Translations under genes and position numbers: made by a program
Source of the DNA: Tabrizicola_A sp965284335
GTDB lineage: Bacteria; Pseudomonadota; Alphaproteobacteria; Rhodobacterales; Rhodobacteraceae
NCBI RefSeq assembly: GCF_965284335.1
Contig: NZ_OZ260076.1
Direction: 5' to 3' (one strand)
Length of the DNA stretch: 64,000 nucleotides
The notes under the pieces: generated by a model
Seen by the model: only the letters and a program-made list of their open reading frames with translations
The model's database searches: none
What the model was told of the DNA's origin: nothing
Part shown: one piece after another, positions 15,422 through 24,541 of the stretch
Position numbering within the stretch: position 1 is the first letter of the stretch
How the letters are laid out: each line of letters starts with the position of its first letter

Positions 15422-16864
15422 TTAACGGTGATCGGTTTTCAGCTTCTGTTCCAGATACATGGAATATCTGGACATCCCGAAGCAGACGGCAAAGAAAATC
15501 GCGCCAACAAAGATGTAGGGCTCCCAATAGATGCCCTTCCATGCCGTGTCGGCCCGCACGATGGTGGTAACGCCTTTCAAGGGGTCCATCAGACCGACAA
15601 AGGCAACCAGCGTGGTATCTTTGAACAGACCGATAAAGGTAGAGACGATGCCGGGGATCGACACCTTGAGCGCTTGGGGCATGATGATCAGCCGCTGCGC
15701 CTGCCAGTAATCCAGCCCCAGCGCATCAGCGGCCTCGTATTGGCCCTTTGGCAGGGCCGCGAGGCCCCCCCGGATCACTTCGGCCAGATAGGCGGCCGAG
15801 AAGAAGGTCACCAGAATGATGACGCGCAGGACCACGTCGAAATTGGTCTGCGGCGGCAGGAAATAGCCCAACAAGAGCGTGGCGGTGAACAGAACCGTGA
15901 TCAGCGGCACGCCGCGCACGAATTCGATAAAGCCCACGCAAAGGGTCTTGATGAGCAACATGTCAGACCGCCGGCCCAGTGCCAACAGCACGCCGATGGG
16001 CAAGGACGCCCCGATCGAGGTGACACCGATCACAAAGGCCAGAAGAAAGCCGCCGAACTGGTCAGAACTGACCCCCTGCATATTCAGCGGCATGGCCCCA
16101 TGCAGCGCCGTGGTGACGCTGGTTTGCACCGACAGCCACCAGATGACTGCGGCCAGCGTGCCAAGCCCGGTCGCGACAACGACGCCGAGGAAAGACTTGG
16201 TCGCCATGTAAACCAAGACCAGCAGCACAAACCCCAAGGCGACACCAATCGGCCCCCAGATCGAGCCGCCATAGAGCAGCCAAAAGCCCAAAAGCGGATA
16301 AATGAGCGTCAAAATGATCAGCCGCTTTGGCGCCACCCACGACAGCGCGGTCAACCCGGTCAGGATCAAGGCGAAGACCATAAGATGCGTCGGGTCATGG
16401 TCCAACATCGCCAGCGCAATCATGGTCAGCGCTGATACCGTGCCAACCAGCGTCAGGTTGGGCTTGCGCAGGCCATAATAGAGGACCGGCGCAAGTGAGA
16501 TCAGCAACAGGCCCAAGGCCAGAACGGGCCGCCAGTAAAGATCGGCAGGATAAAAGCCAAACAGGAACTGGTGCCAGCGTTCACGGATCAGCGCCCAGCA
16601 GGCCCCTGTCGCATCGGGGCCAGCGCTGGCCCAAACAATCTCGCGGCATTCCTTGAGCGACCCAGCGCTCCAGACGCTGTTGAGCCACCACGGCAGCGCG
16701 GATTGGATCAAGAGAACGACAACCGCCAGACCGATCAGGGTCAGCACCGTATTGAACGGCGATGAGAACAGGTTCTCGCGCAGCCATTTGACCGCGCCAC
16801 GTTCTGTGATCGGTGGCGGTTGCTGCGGCAGCATTTCAGAGCGGATGAATGCAGGATCTGACAT
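15422..16864 (-). CDS. bztC: Amino acid ABC transporter permease BztC
   Basis: 480 residues, longer than simple His/Glu permeases and matching the extended BztC/AapM type. At least eight hydrophobic segments are seen, with an extra N-terminal membrane part before the conserved permease core. The EAA loop reads YEAADALGLDYWQAQRLIIMPQALK. One base separates its start from the bztB stop, so the two permeases are translated together. Confidence 0.95.
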   Translation of the reverse strand: MSDPAFIRSEMLPQQPPPITERGAVKWLRENLFSSPFNTVLTLIGLAVVVLLIQSALPWWLNSVWSAGSLKECREIVWASAGPDATGACWALIRERWHQFLFGFYPADLYWRPVLALGLLLISLAPVLYYGLRKPNLTLVGTVSALTMIALAMLDHDPTHLMVFALILTGLTALSWVAPKRLIILTLIYPLLGFWLLYGGSIWGPIGVALGFVLLVLVYMATKSFLGVVVATGLGTLAAVIWWLSVQTSVTTALHGAMPLNMQGVSSDQFGGFLLAFVIGVTSIGASLPIGVLLALGRRSDMLLIKTLCVGFIEFVRGVPLITVLFTATLLLGYFLPPQTNFDVVLRVIILVTFFSAAYLAEVIRGGLAALPKGQYEAADALGLDYWQAQRLIIMPQALKVSIPGIVSTFIGLFKDTTLVAFVGLMDPLKGVTTIVRADTAWKGIYWEPYIFVGAIFFAVCFGMSRYSMYLEQKLKTDHR

Positions 16865-16865
16865 C

Positions 16866-18140
16866 TTAGCGCTCCTTCAGCTTGACGGAATTGTTGTAGA
16901 TGTTCATCAGCGACGAGATCAGCAGGCTGATCGTCAGGTAGATGCCCATCATCAGCACCATGCATTCCATCTCGCGCCCAGTCTGGTTCATCGTGATGCC
17001 GCCCAGCGTGCCGCGCAGGTCAAGATAAGATACCGCAATGCCCAACGAGGTGTTCTTGGTCAGGTTCAAAAACTGGCTGATCAAGGGCGGGATGATCACG
17101 CGCAAGGCTTGGGGCAGGATCACCAAGTTCATGGTGCGGCTGGGGCGCAGACCAAGGGCAAAAGCCGCCTCAGATTGGCCTTTGGAAATGGCCTGAATGC
17201 CGCCACGCACGATTTCAGCGATGAAGGCCCCGGTGTAAAGGATCAAGGCCACCAACAGCGCGGTGAAAGAATGGTTCACCGACAAACCGCCGGAAAAGTT
17301 AAAGCCTTTCAGCTCTGGATATTCCAGATGGAACCCCATCGCCATCAAAAGGGCAATTGCCGGGACAAACAACACCAACAGCGATTGCCACCAAGTCGTT
17401 GGCCGCAGGCCAGTGTCCTCTTGAATGGCCTTAGCCCGGGCAAGGATGCGGCGGTTCACATAGACAGACCCCATCACCACAAGGATGAAAGCCACGCCGG
17501 ACAGGCTGATTGGAACGGTTGCGATTTCGATGGTGGGCAGCGGGCGGTCGAGCACCGGGCCAGGGATGTTTGACCCCCGGTTGGTGATGGCAATGGCATC
17601 AAAAAGCATCGTTGCCTTGGGTGCCTCGCCCGCCGCGGCCATCTCATCGGTGACGCGGAAATCACGCGGTTGGGGGTAGGTTTCGGTAAAGACCACAAAG
17701 ATCAGGATGATCCACAAGACCAAGGGCACGTTGCGGAAAATCTCGACGTAGATGGTCATCAACCGGCCCACCAGCCAGTTTTTCGACAGGCGCAGAACAC
17801 CCGCGATAACGCCAACAATGGTGGCAAAGATACAGCCGATAAAGGCGATCAGCAGGGTGTTCAAAAGGCCAATGATCGCAGCCCGGCCATGGGTGCTGTC
17901 ATTGGTGTAGGGGATCAGCTGCTGGTCAATGTCATAACCGGCGCGCTGCCACAGAAAGCTGAAATTGATGTCCTTACCACGCTCGGCAAGGTTCTTGATC
18001 GTGTTATCGGTCATCCAGCCCAGAAAGGCCAAAAGCAGGATCAGCACCGCCAGCTGAATCGTGTAAGACCGATAGCGCGTGTCGTAAATAAGCATGGACA
18101 GCCGAAAGGACTCTTTCGGCGCTTCTGATGCGAGTGACAT
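16866..18140 (-). CDS. bztB: Amino acid ABC transporter permease BztB
   Basis: 424 residues of the BztB/AapQ type. An N-terminal helix precedes a periplasmic segment (about 55-90), then membrane segments with the permease core; the EAA motif is SEAAFALGLRPSRTMNLVILPQALR. It pairs with BztC to form the channel. It starts 127 bp downstream of bztA, across a terminator-like hairpin. Confidence 0.95.
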   Translation of the reverse strand: MSLASEAPKESFRLSMLIYDTRYRSYTIQLAVLILLLAFLGWMTDNTIKNLAERGKDINFSFLWQRAGYDIDQQLIPYTNDSTHGRAAIIGLLNTLLIAFIGCIFATIVGVIAGVLRLSKNWLVGRLMTIYVEIFRNVPLVLWIILIFVVFTETYPQPRDFRVTDEMAAAGEAPKATMLFDAIAITNRGSNIPGPVLDRPLPTIEIATVPISLSGVAFILVVMGSVYVNRRILARAKAIQEDTGLRPTTWWQSLLVLFVPAIALLMAMGFHLEYPELKGFNFSGGLSVNHSFTALLVALILYTGAFIAEIVRGGIQAISKGQSEAAFALGLRPSRTMNLVILPQALRVIIPPLISQFLNLTKNTSLGIAVSYLDLRGTLGGITMNQTGREMECMVLMMGIYLTISLLISSLMNIYNNSVKLKER

Positions 18141-18215
18141 TATACCCCCTGTGCCGACCGGCGGCCGTCTTTTTGCGGCCTGTCTGGATCTTGTCCAATG
18201 GTCAAAGCGATTAGG

Positions 18216-18256
18216 CTAAAGAAAAGGCGGGCGCATCCCGGGTTGGGGATGCGCCC
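18216..18256 (-). terminator. Attenuator-type hairpin between bztA and bztB
   Basis: Perfect 11-bp arms GGGCGCATCCC (18229-18239) and GGGATGCGCCC (18246-18256). On the minus-strand transcript the stem is followed by GCCTTTTCTTT. It lies just after the bztA stop and would let the binding protein be made in excess over the permease, as is usual in ABC operons. Confidence 0.75.
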
Positions 18257-18267
18257 TTTGTTCAGGC

Positions 18268-19284
18268 TTACCGGAACGGTGCTGCGTATTGCAGGCCGCC
18301 TTGGGTCCACAAGGCGTTCAGGCCACGGGCCAGACCGATCGGGGTGGACGCACCAATGTTGGCTTCGAAGATTTCACCATAGTTGCCGTTGGCAAGAATG
18401 GCGTTCTTGAAGGCGGCGTTATCAAGGCCAACCATTGCACCCATGTCACCTTCGGCACCCAAGAGGCGCTTGACTTCCGGGTCGGTGGTCGAGGCTTCGA
18501 CTTCGGCCAGGTTGGCTTTGGTGATGCCCTTTTCTTCCGCGATCAACAGCGCGTTGAAGGTCCAGCGCACGACGTCGCCCCACTGGTTGTCGCCATGGCG
18601 AACGACCGGGCCGAGCGGCTCTTTCGAGATGATTTCCGGCAGGATGATGTGGTTTTCCGGATCTGGGAAGGACGAACGCGATGCGGCAAGGCCCGATGCG
18701 TCGGTGGTGAAGGCGTCGCAGGTGCCAGCCAGATAGTTGCGCTGAGCTTCGGAGTCGTCAGCAACGGTCACCGGGGTATAGGTGATGTTGTTTTGCTTGA
18801 AGAAGTCAGCAAGGTTCAGTTCGGTGGTGGTGCCGGTCTGGATGCAGACGGTGGCGCCATCCAGTTCCTTGGCCGAGGAAACACCAAGGTCCTTCTTCAC
18901 CATAAAGCCCTGACCGTCGTAGTAGTTCACGGCGACGAAGTCGAGTTTCAGGTCATTGTCGCGCGAGTAGGTCCAGGTCGAGTTGCGGATCAGAACGTCC
19001 ACTTCGCCCGAAGCCAGCGCTGTAAAGCGGGTCTCAGAGGTCAAGGGCACGAACTTGACCTTGCTCTGGTCACCCAGAACAGCGGCAGCAATCGCCTTGC
19101 AAAGCGCAGCGTCAAAGCCCTGATACACGCCGTTGGCATCGGGGGCAGCAAAGCCGGTCAGACCGGGGTTCGCGCCACAGATCAACTCGCCACGCGCTTT
19201 CACATCGTCCAGCGTGCCAGCAAAAGCGGCGCCGGCCAGAACAGTGGTTGCGGCGAGGGTGCCGAGGAACACGGATTTTTTCAT
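18268..19284 (-). CDS. bztA: Amino acid ABC transporter periplasmic binding protein BztA
   Basis: 338 residues from the ATG at 19284, with AGAGG upstream. A Sec signal peptide spans about 1-22 (MKKSVFLGTLAATTVLAGAA). The mature protein has the solute-binding family 3 motifs GVYQGFDAALCKAIAAAVLG, SGEVDVLIRNSTWT and GATVCIQTGTTTE. BztA proteins bind glutamate, glutamine, aspartate and asparagine; that range is inferred here. It is first in the bztABCD operon. The 233-bp upstream gap shows no clear promoter to me. Confidence 0.95.
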   Translation of the reverse strand: MKKSVFLGTLAATTVLAGAAFAGTLDDVKARGELICGANPGLTGFAAPDANGVYQGFDAALCKAIAAAVLGDQSKVKFVPLTSETRFTALASGEVDVLIRNSTWTYSRDNDLKLDFVAVNYYDGQGFMVKKDLGVSSAKELDGATVCIQTGTTTELNLADFFKQNNITYTPVTVADDSEAQRNYLAGTCDAFTTDASGLAASRSSFPDPENHIILPEIISKEPLGPVVRHGDNQWGDVVRWTFNALLIAEEKGITKANLAEVEASTTDPEVKRLLGAEGDMGAMVGLDNAAFKNAILANGNYGEIFEANIGASTPIGLARGLNALWTQGGLQYAAPFR

Positions 19285-19517
19285 TCTTACCTCTTCCTGT
19301 GGGTCTGCCCGGATGGGCAGGGGTTGGTCGCCCTGCCTTTGCGACAGGTGCGGGTTCTGGGTGGCAAAATGCTGCCAGTGTCGGGCATCATCTGTCACGG
19401 TCTTGCCCAAGGTCAAGAAAAACATCCGCTAAAACGGAGCGCTTCTGTTCCGTCGTCATTTTGACGATTGTATCACGCACAATGCCGAAAGAGCGGCCAT
19501 TGGATTGCGCAAGATTG

Positions 19518-20225
19518 TTACCGGCACAAAGCGTAGAACTGCTCGGCCTCCAAAACCGCCTGCCGCTTCGACGCCTCAAGCGCTGCGGCGTCCTCGTCCA
19601 CGCCCCAAAACTCGGCCTGCCACGTCTCATCGATTCGGCTCAGATCGAACGCCTCTGCCCCGGAAAGCCGTCCGTGGGTGACCGCAAAGGCCAAGATCAG
19701 TGACCCGCTGATCGCCACCAGATCGTGAAACGCGGCCAGCTCAAACGGGCTGAACCGTGCCACCTGATCGCGCAGACGCGTCAGGCTTTCTGCCGGTTGC
19801 GCGATGGGCACGATACCAGAGGTCACCACCAATGGCACGCCGAGCGTATCGGCGGACCACTGCAACAGAGGATCCCAACCCGCAGCTTGCCGCTCAATCA
19901 ACCCCTCTGGGCCGGTCGCGCGATAGCACAACAGATCACTGGCACCGTAGGCCGCCAACAGGTTGACCACCTCATCGAATTGCTGAGTTAGCTTGTCGAG
20001 GGCCGAATTGATCGCACGCGTCACAGGCATCGTCTCGGGCTTGATCACGCCCGTTTGGGCATCCCATTCGGCGGCGGACGCCTGTGCCATAGCCAGCGTT
20101 GGCACAACAAAAACTGCCTTGGCAGGCGTTTTGACCGGGCGGCCATCCAAACGCACGGTATAGCCACCGTCACACGCCTCTGCCGTGGCAGCAGTCCAAA
20201 AGCGTTTGGCCTTCCAACTGCTCAT
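19518..20225 (-). CDS. ATP12 family chaperone protein
   Basis: 235 residues of the ATP12 family, whose mitochondrial members help assemble the F1-ATPase alpha subunit. Conserved stretches are YTVRLDGRPVKTPAK, AAEWDAQTGVIKPETMP, DLLCYRA and WDPLLQW. It overlaps rluC by 4 bp at its start, which is the normal alphaproteobacterial arrangement, and ends the luxR-to-atp12 gene string. Confidence 0.92.
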   Translation of the reverse strand: MSSWKAKRFWTAATAEACDGGYTVRLDGRPVKTPAKAVFVVPTLAMAQASAAEWDAQTGVIKPETMPVTRAINSALDKLTQQFDEVVNLLAAYGASDLLCYRATGPEGLIERQAAGWDPLLQWSADTLGVPLVVTSGIVPIAQPAESLTRLRDQVARFSPFELAAFHDLVAISGSLILAFAVTHGRLSGAEAFDLSRIDETWQAEFWGVDEDAAALEASKRQAVLEAEQFYALCR

Positions 20226-21268
20226 TTGCGGAACTCGAACGGATCGGCGGGCACGTCATTTTCCTTCCAATCCAGCAGCTTCCATGTCTTCGCCATGTGA
20301 TCGGGCAAAGGCGCGGTAAAGGTTAAGCTGGCTTTGGTGATCGGATGTTGAATGGTCAGGCTGCGCGCATGCAGATGTAGCTTGCGGCTGATCTCACCGC
20401 CCAAACCCGCGCCCCAACCATCGCCCATATTCTCGGTTGACGATCCGCCATATTTGCCATCGCCAATGATCGGATGACCCAGCTCGGCCATATGGGCGCG
20501 CAATTGGTGCGTGCGCCCGGTGATCGGCTCCAGCGCCATCCAAGACATGCGGGTGCCAAGGAACCACAGGGTGAAAAAGTCGGTGTGGGCGCGCTTGGCA
20601 TCTGGGTAATCGGCCATCTTGGCGGGATGGACGCATTGCATCTTTTCCCCCTCGCCGCCCCGACCATGGCCGGGCGCCTTCATCAGCCCGTATTTGATCG
20701 ACCCTTGCCGCGGGTTCGGCACGCCTGCAACCAAGGCCCAATAGATCTTGCGGGTATGGTGGTTGCGCAGGGCCTCGGAGAGGGCACGCGCCACGCGGTC
20801 CGTGCGCGCCAGCATCAAAACGCCCGAGGTGTCCTTGTCCAGACGATGCACCAGCTTTGGCCGCTCCTTATAGCCGAACTTCAATGCCTCGGTCAGGCCA
20901 TCGACATGCCGGTCGCCTTGGCCTGAACCGCCTTGGCTGGGCAGACCTGCGGGCTTGTTCAGGATGATGATATGCTCATCCTTCCACAAAACCGCGTCTT
21001 GGATCATCTTGGCATCGGATGCGTTGACACGGCCTTCGGCGGGGCGGCTCGGGGCTTCGGCATCGGGCAAGGGCGGCACCCGAATGACCATACCCGGCGC
21101 CACGCGGTCCGATGCCTTGGCCCGCGCAGAATCGATGCGGATCTGCCCGGTGCGACACATTTTTTCGACATGGCCCTGGCTGATCTGGGGAAAGCGGCGC
21201 TTGAACCATTTGTCCAGCCGCTGTTCGCCCTCATCCGCAGAGACCGTCAGAAGTTTCACGCCACTCAT
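20222..21268 (-). CDS. rluC: 23S rRNA pseudouridine synthase, RluC-type
   Basis: 348 residues. An N-terminal S4 RNA-binding domain (about 15-75) is followed by the RluA-family catalytic domain with HRLDKDTSGVL (catalytic Asp about residue 144) and PITGRTHQLRAHMAELGHPI. RluC modifies 23S rRNA positions 955, 2504 and 2580 in E. coli. It overlaps both crcB (21265-21268) and the ATP12 gene, so this is a tightly coupled operon. RluC versus RluD cannot be fully settled by eye. Confidence 0.88.
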   Translation of the reverse strand: MSGVKLLTVSADEGEQRLDKWFKRRFPQISQGHVEKMCRTGQIRIDSARAKASDRVAPGMVIRVPPLPDAEAPSRPAEGRVNASDAKMIQDAVLWKDEHIIILNKPAGLPSQGGSGQGDRHVDGLTEALKFGYKERPKLVHRLDKDTSGVLMLARTDRVARALSEALRNHHTRKIYWALVAGVPNPRQGSIKYGLMKAPGHGRGGEGEKMQCVHPAKMADYPDAKRAHTDFFTLWFLGTRMSWMALEPITGRTHQLRAHMAELGHPIIGDGKYGGSSTENMGDGWGAGLGGEISRKLHLHARSLTIQHPITKASLTFTAPLPDHMAKTWKLLDWKENDVPADPFEFRK

Positions 21269-21618
21269 CCGAGGGCTCCTTTGGCAAAGGCTGCCCCAAG
21301 GACAACCGCGAGAAGAGATAGGCCGACAGACAGCCCGACATATAGCACCGCCTGAACGGGTTGATCAGCCTGCCACAGCCTAAGCGCATCCAGCGAAAAC
21401 GCGGAAAAGGTGGTGAAGCCACCCAAGACGCCTGCCATCAACAAAGGCGACAGCGTCGCGCGCGTGGCCAGAACAACGAACAGCCAGCCCATCACAAAAC
21501 TGCCCAGCACATTGACAGCCATCACCGCCCAAGGCGCGCCAAAAGCGGCCACAGTCACATAGCGCAAGACCGAACCAATGGCTCCGCCAATCGCAACTTG
21601 GGCAAGCGTCCAGAACAT
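21265..21618 (-). CDS. crcB: Fluoride ion channel FluC/CrcB
   Basis: 117 residues with four transmembrane helices. Family motifs are GGAIGSVLRY, NVLGSFVMGWL and GFTTFSAFSLD, the last holding pore-lining residues. The protein forms a dual-topology dimer exporting fluoride. The ATG at 21618 is chosen over an upstream GTG-type start at 21660 because MFWTLAQVAIGGAIGS fits the family N-terminus. I see no obvious fluoride riboswitch in the 69-bp gap to rarA. Confidence 0.94.
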   Translation of the reverse strand: MFWTLAQVAIGGAIGSVLRYVTVAAFGAPWAVMAVNVLGSFVMGWLFVVLATRATLSPLLMAGVLGGFTTFSAFSLDALRLWQADQPVQAVLYVGLSVGLSLLAVVLGAAFAKGALG

Positions 21619-21687
21619 GCCGTTTCCTTGCGGCTGCACGCCAGATTTGTCAACCGCCACACAGCTTGCACCCTTGGTTCCAGCGTG

Positions 21688-22998
21688 TCAGCTTTCACGT
21701 TTCGCGCGCAACTTGGCGAAATAGTCGATACGCTTTTTGAGTTCGCGCTCAAACCCCCGTTCAGGCGGGGCGTAATAGATCGGGCGGCGCATCCCATCGG
21801 GAAAGTAGTTTTGCCCCGAAAACCCGTCTTCGGCGTCGTGGTCATAGGCATAGCCCGCGCCATAGCCGATTTCTTTCATCAGCTTGGTCGGTGCGTTGCG
21901 GATGTGCAGGGGGGGCGGGTGGCTGCCGGTCTCGCGCGCGGCGGCGCGGGCAGCCTTGTAGGCGGTGTAGACGCCGTTGGATTTCGGGGCGAGGGCGAGA
22001 TAGACCACCGCTTGGGCCAGTGCCAACTCGCCTTCGGGGCTGCCGAGGCGTTCATAGGTCTGCCAGCTGTCCAGGCAGACGGTTTGCGCCTGTGGATCGG
22101 CCAGCCCGATATCCTCAACCGCCATGCGCGTGATGCGACGCGCCAGAAAGCGCGGGTCTTCACCGCCTTCGAGCATGCGGGCAAACCAATAAAGTGCGGC
22201 GTCAGGATCAGATCCGCGCACGGATTTGTGCAGGGCCGAGATCAGGTTGTAATGTTCCTCGCCCGACTTGTCGTATTTCGTTGCGCGCCGCATCAGGCGG
22301 CTGGCCAGTTGCTCGCGCGTCAGGGGTTTTTCAGCCTTCCACGCCGCAACCTGTTCGATCAGGTTTAAACACGCCCGCCCATCGCCATCGGCCATGTCAA
22401 TCATCGCCTCGCGTGCCTCTCCCGTCAGGGGCAGCGCCCGGCCCAGTTCTTGTTCGGCCCGCTGGGTCAGCCGTTCCAGATCAGCAGGCGTTAGCCGTTC
22501 CAGCACGATGACTTGCGAGCGCGACAAAAGGGCGGCGTTCAGCTCAAACGACGGGTTTTCGGTGGTCGCCCCCACCAGAAGGATCGTGCCGTCCTCCATA
22601 TAGGGCAGAAAGCCGTCCTGCTGGGCCTTGTTAAAGCGGTGGATTTCATCGACGAAGAGCAGCGTGCCCTGCCCGTTCTGGCGCCGAATCCGGGCCTGTT
22701 CGAAGACCTTTTTCAGATCCGGCACCCCGGTAAAAATGGCCGAGATTTGCACAAAGGCCAGATTAGTCTGATCGGCCAAAAGCCGGGCGATGGTGGTTTT
22801 TCCCACCCCCGGCGGCCCCCAAAGGATAAGGGACGACAAGGAGCGCGCTGCCAGCATCGCCCCCAAAGGGCCTTCGGGCCCAAGCACATGGGCCTGCCCG
22901 ATCACCTCGGACAGGCTGCGCGGGCGCAGACGGTCAGCCAGCGGCCGGGGCGCGCCGGGGACAGGTTGGGCAGCAGCGGTGTCAAACAGATCAGCCAT
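21688..22998 (-). CDS. rarA: Replication-associated recombination protein RarA (MgsA)
   Basis: 436 residues. An AAA+ clamp-loader-like ATPase with Walker A GPPGVGKTT (61-69), Walker B LLFVDEIHRFNKAQQD, sensor 1 GATTENPSFE and the C-terminal MgsA tetramerisation domain. It acts at stalled replication forks. It starts 45 bp after the luxI stop, so read-through from luxRI is possible. Confidence 0.95.
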   Translation of the reverse strand: MADLFDTAAAQPVPGAPRPLADRLRPRSLSEVIGQAHVLGPEGPLGAMLAARSLSSLILWGPPGVGKTTIARLLADQTNLAFVQISAIFTGVPDLKKVFEQARIRRQNGQGTLLFVDEIHRFNKAQQDGFLPYMEDGTILLVGATTENPSFELNAALLSRSQVIVLERLTPADLERLTQRAEQELGRALPLTGEAREAMIDMADGDGRACLNLIEQVAAWKAEKPLTREQLASRLMRRATKYDKSGEEHYNLISALHKSVRGSDPDAALYWFARMLEGGEDPRFLARRITRMAVEDIGLADPQAQTVCLDSWQTYERLGSPEGELALAQAVVYLALAPKSNGVYTAYKAARAAARETGSHPPPLHIRNAPTKLMKEIGYGAGYAYDHDAEDGFSGQNYFPDGMRRPIYYAPPERGFERELKKRIDYFAKLRAKRES

Positions 22999-23043
22999 GC
23001 CGCCCAGACTACGCCCGGATGCGGATCGACGGAAGCCCTGCCG

Positions 23044-23634
23044 TCAATGCACGGTCTGGCTGAAGTCCATCATCACAACCTGATTGTCGATCCCGTCAAT
23101 CTCCATCACCGGGCCCATCGCCTTCATCTTGACACCCACCCGATCAGCCCAGCGAGGCCATGTGGCGGCCAATAGCGTGAGGCAATGGGTGGCACCCAAA
23201 CCCCGCACCGTTTCGCCCAATTGCGCAATCAGTTGCGCATGCACACGACGGCGGATCGAGGACGGCACATCATGGCTGACAAAAAGCCGCGAGCTTTCCC
23301 AGATATGGGGCGCGACGGGGGCCTCATCATACAAAAGATGCGCCGGTATGGTGTTCAACAGTCCACGTTGGGCATCGCGGATCATGTAGCTGTAAATCCC
23401 ACAGCCGGTGGTGGTGGGTGTCAAGCGATTGCCAGCCAGCACCTTACCCTCGCCGTCATGCACAACCACCCAACGGCTGGCGGGCGTGTCATACTGGTCA
23501 TATTCCATGCCCATGGCCTCGGGCAGGTTCCATTTGTTATGAACGATAAAAAGTTCGCGTCTGGCGCGCAGCATGTTGGCGAACAGCTCGCCATGGTTGT
23601 GCAAATTGGCAAAAGAAAGCGTTGTGGTCAGCAT
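23044..23634 (-). CDS. Acyl-homoserine lactone synthase, LuxI family
   Basis: 196 residues. It makes an AHL quorum signal from SAM and an acyl carrier. Counting the ten residues conserved in LuxI proteins, Arg25, Phe29, Trp35, Glu44, Asp46, Asp49 and Arg70 fall at the classical positions, and the Glu/Arg pair lies at 113 and 116 in ESSRLFV. The usual Phe84 is replaced (YSYM). The active site is therefore complete apart from one hydrophobic position. The gene follows luxR by 51 bp and precedes rarA by 45 bp. Acyl chain length cannot be predicted here. Confidence 0.93.
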   Translation of the reverse strand: MLTTTLSFANLHNHGELFANMLRARRELFIVHNKWNLPEAMGMEYDQYDTPASRWVVVHDGEGKVLAGNRLTPTTTGCGIYSYMIRDAQRGLLNTIPAHLLYDEAPVAPHIWESSRLFVSHDVPSSIRRRVHAQLIAQLGETVRGLGATHCLTLLAATWPRWADRVGVKMKAMGPVMEIDGIDNQVVMMDFSQTVH

Positions 23635-23685
23635 GGCAGCTCCTATCAGGTTGGATGGCAGTCGAACCTTGCAGGAGGGGTTTGG

Positions 23686-24297
23686 TTACATCAGACGATA
23701 GTCCTTTGCCCGCTGGATCGCCTCGGCCGTTGTGCGCGCCATCAGCCGAATGCGCGCCGAGGTGATCCTCGCCTTAAGTGCGCTTTCGGAAATTCCCAAT
23801 TTGGCCGCAGCCGCCGCGATCCGGTCCCCCCCGGCAATACATTTCAACGCCTCGATCTGCGCTTTGGTCAGCTCTTCGGGCGGTTCCGTCATGTGATGCA
23901 ACCGATGCACAATAGCGGCACAGGCGGCGATCTCTTGATCGGTGAACTCGCGGTCAGATCGGGCGAAGGATGCGATGGTGCGTGATTTGATAGGGCCACA
24001 GGCGACCGTGGCGCCAAAATTCAAACCATAGGCCGCGGCCTTTTTGAACAGGCCGAATGGGTCGGGCAGTGACGGGTCGCTCCACCGGATCGTGCCGGTG
24101 GTTGAAAAACCCCAAGCGACCATCGGGTCACGCAGAACATAGCCATTTTCGGTGTAATGATCGAGCCAAGCCGGATCATAGGTTTGGAACATGAAAAGGG
24201 GTGCGGTAAACCTGATATGCAACCCAATGGAATAGCCAGCAGGGGCCAGCATGGCCAACTGGTGCAACTCGACATCAATACCAAGTTTAACAGACAT
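23686..24297 (-). CDS. LuxR family AHL-responsive transcriptional regulator
   Basis: 203 residues, shorter than the usual 230-250. The N-terminal autoinducer-binding domain shows AWLDHYTENGYVLRDPM (the Trp, Tyr and Asp-Pro that contact AHL), a Trp in TIRW and the conserved Gly in GLNFGATVACG. The C-terminal LuxR HTH runs about 140-200, with LTKAQIEALKCIAGG and KLGISESALKARI. Shortening is mainly at the N-terminus. It is cotranscribed with the luxI gene and probably controls it in response to AHL. Confidence 0.9.
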   Translation of the reverse strand: MSVKLGIDVELHQLAMLAPAGYSIGLHIRFTAPLFMFQTYDPAWLDHYTENGYVLRDPMVAWGFSTTGTIRWSDPSLPDPFGLFKKAAAYGLNFGATVACGPIKSRTIASFARSDREFTDQEIAACAAIVHRLHHMTEPPEELTKAQIEALKCIAGGDRIAAAAAKLGISESALKARITSARIRLMARTTAEAIQRAKDYRLM

Positions 24298-24302
24298 GTC
24301 TT

Positions 24303-24381
24303 TTTCGCTATGTGGCGATTCTTTAGCAACTGTAGATTGCGCGCCTGAGTTGCACCAGAACTGAATCGAACTTTAGCGAAA
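24303..24381. promoter_or_regulatory. Nested inverted repeats upstream of luxR, possible operator
   Basis: GCAACT at 24326-24331 and AGTTGC at 24348-24353 form a 28-bp dyad (half-sites GCAACTGTAG and GCAACTCAG). It is nested in a wider dyad TTTCGCTA (24303-24310) / TAGCGAAA (24374-24381). The position just upstream of luxR fits autoregulation, but neither dyad matches a classical 20-bp lux box. Confidence 0.35.
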
Positions 24382-24492
24382 GCACCCTCGGCAAAGCCTT
24401 GGCATGGCATAGAAAACTGGAAGCTGTGGGGCAAAACACCCCGCACAATGGCGCAAAAACTCGCAAGATAACCGGGCCCAAAAGGACAAATG

Positions 24493-24516
24493 AAAAAGGC
24501 CCGCGAAACGCGGGCC
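24493..24516 (-). terminator. Rho-independent terminator after rplQ
   Basis: GGCCCGCG (24498-24505) pairs with CGCGGGCC (24509-24516) over a 3-nt loop; on the minus strand the stem is followed by five T. It closes the rplO-to-rplQ transcription unit 25 bp after the rplQ stop. Confidence 0.9.
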
Positions 24517-24541
24517 TATTCCGGATGCCATGGCGGCTATC

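Noticed and set aside
15323..19464. Long plus-strand frames (15323-16435, 18289-19464) opposite bztD, bztC and bztA
   Set aside because: Shadows rich in Gln/Arg/His or Gly/Val with no domain character; the bzt genes are clear.
21619..21687. Fluoride riboswitch upstream of crcB
   Set aside because: The gap is only 69 bp and I cannot see the conserved pseudoknot; crcB lies inside an operon.
21361..22368. 335-codon frame on the plus strand opposite crcB and rarA
   Set aside because: Antisense shadow; rarA and crcB family motifs are on the minus strand.
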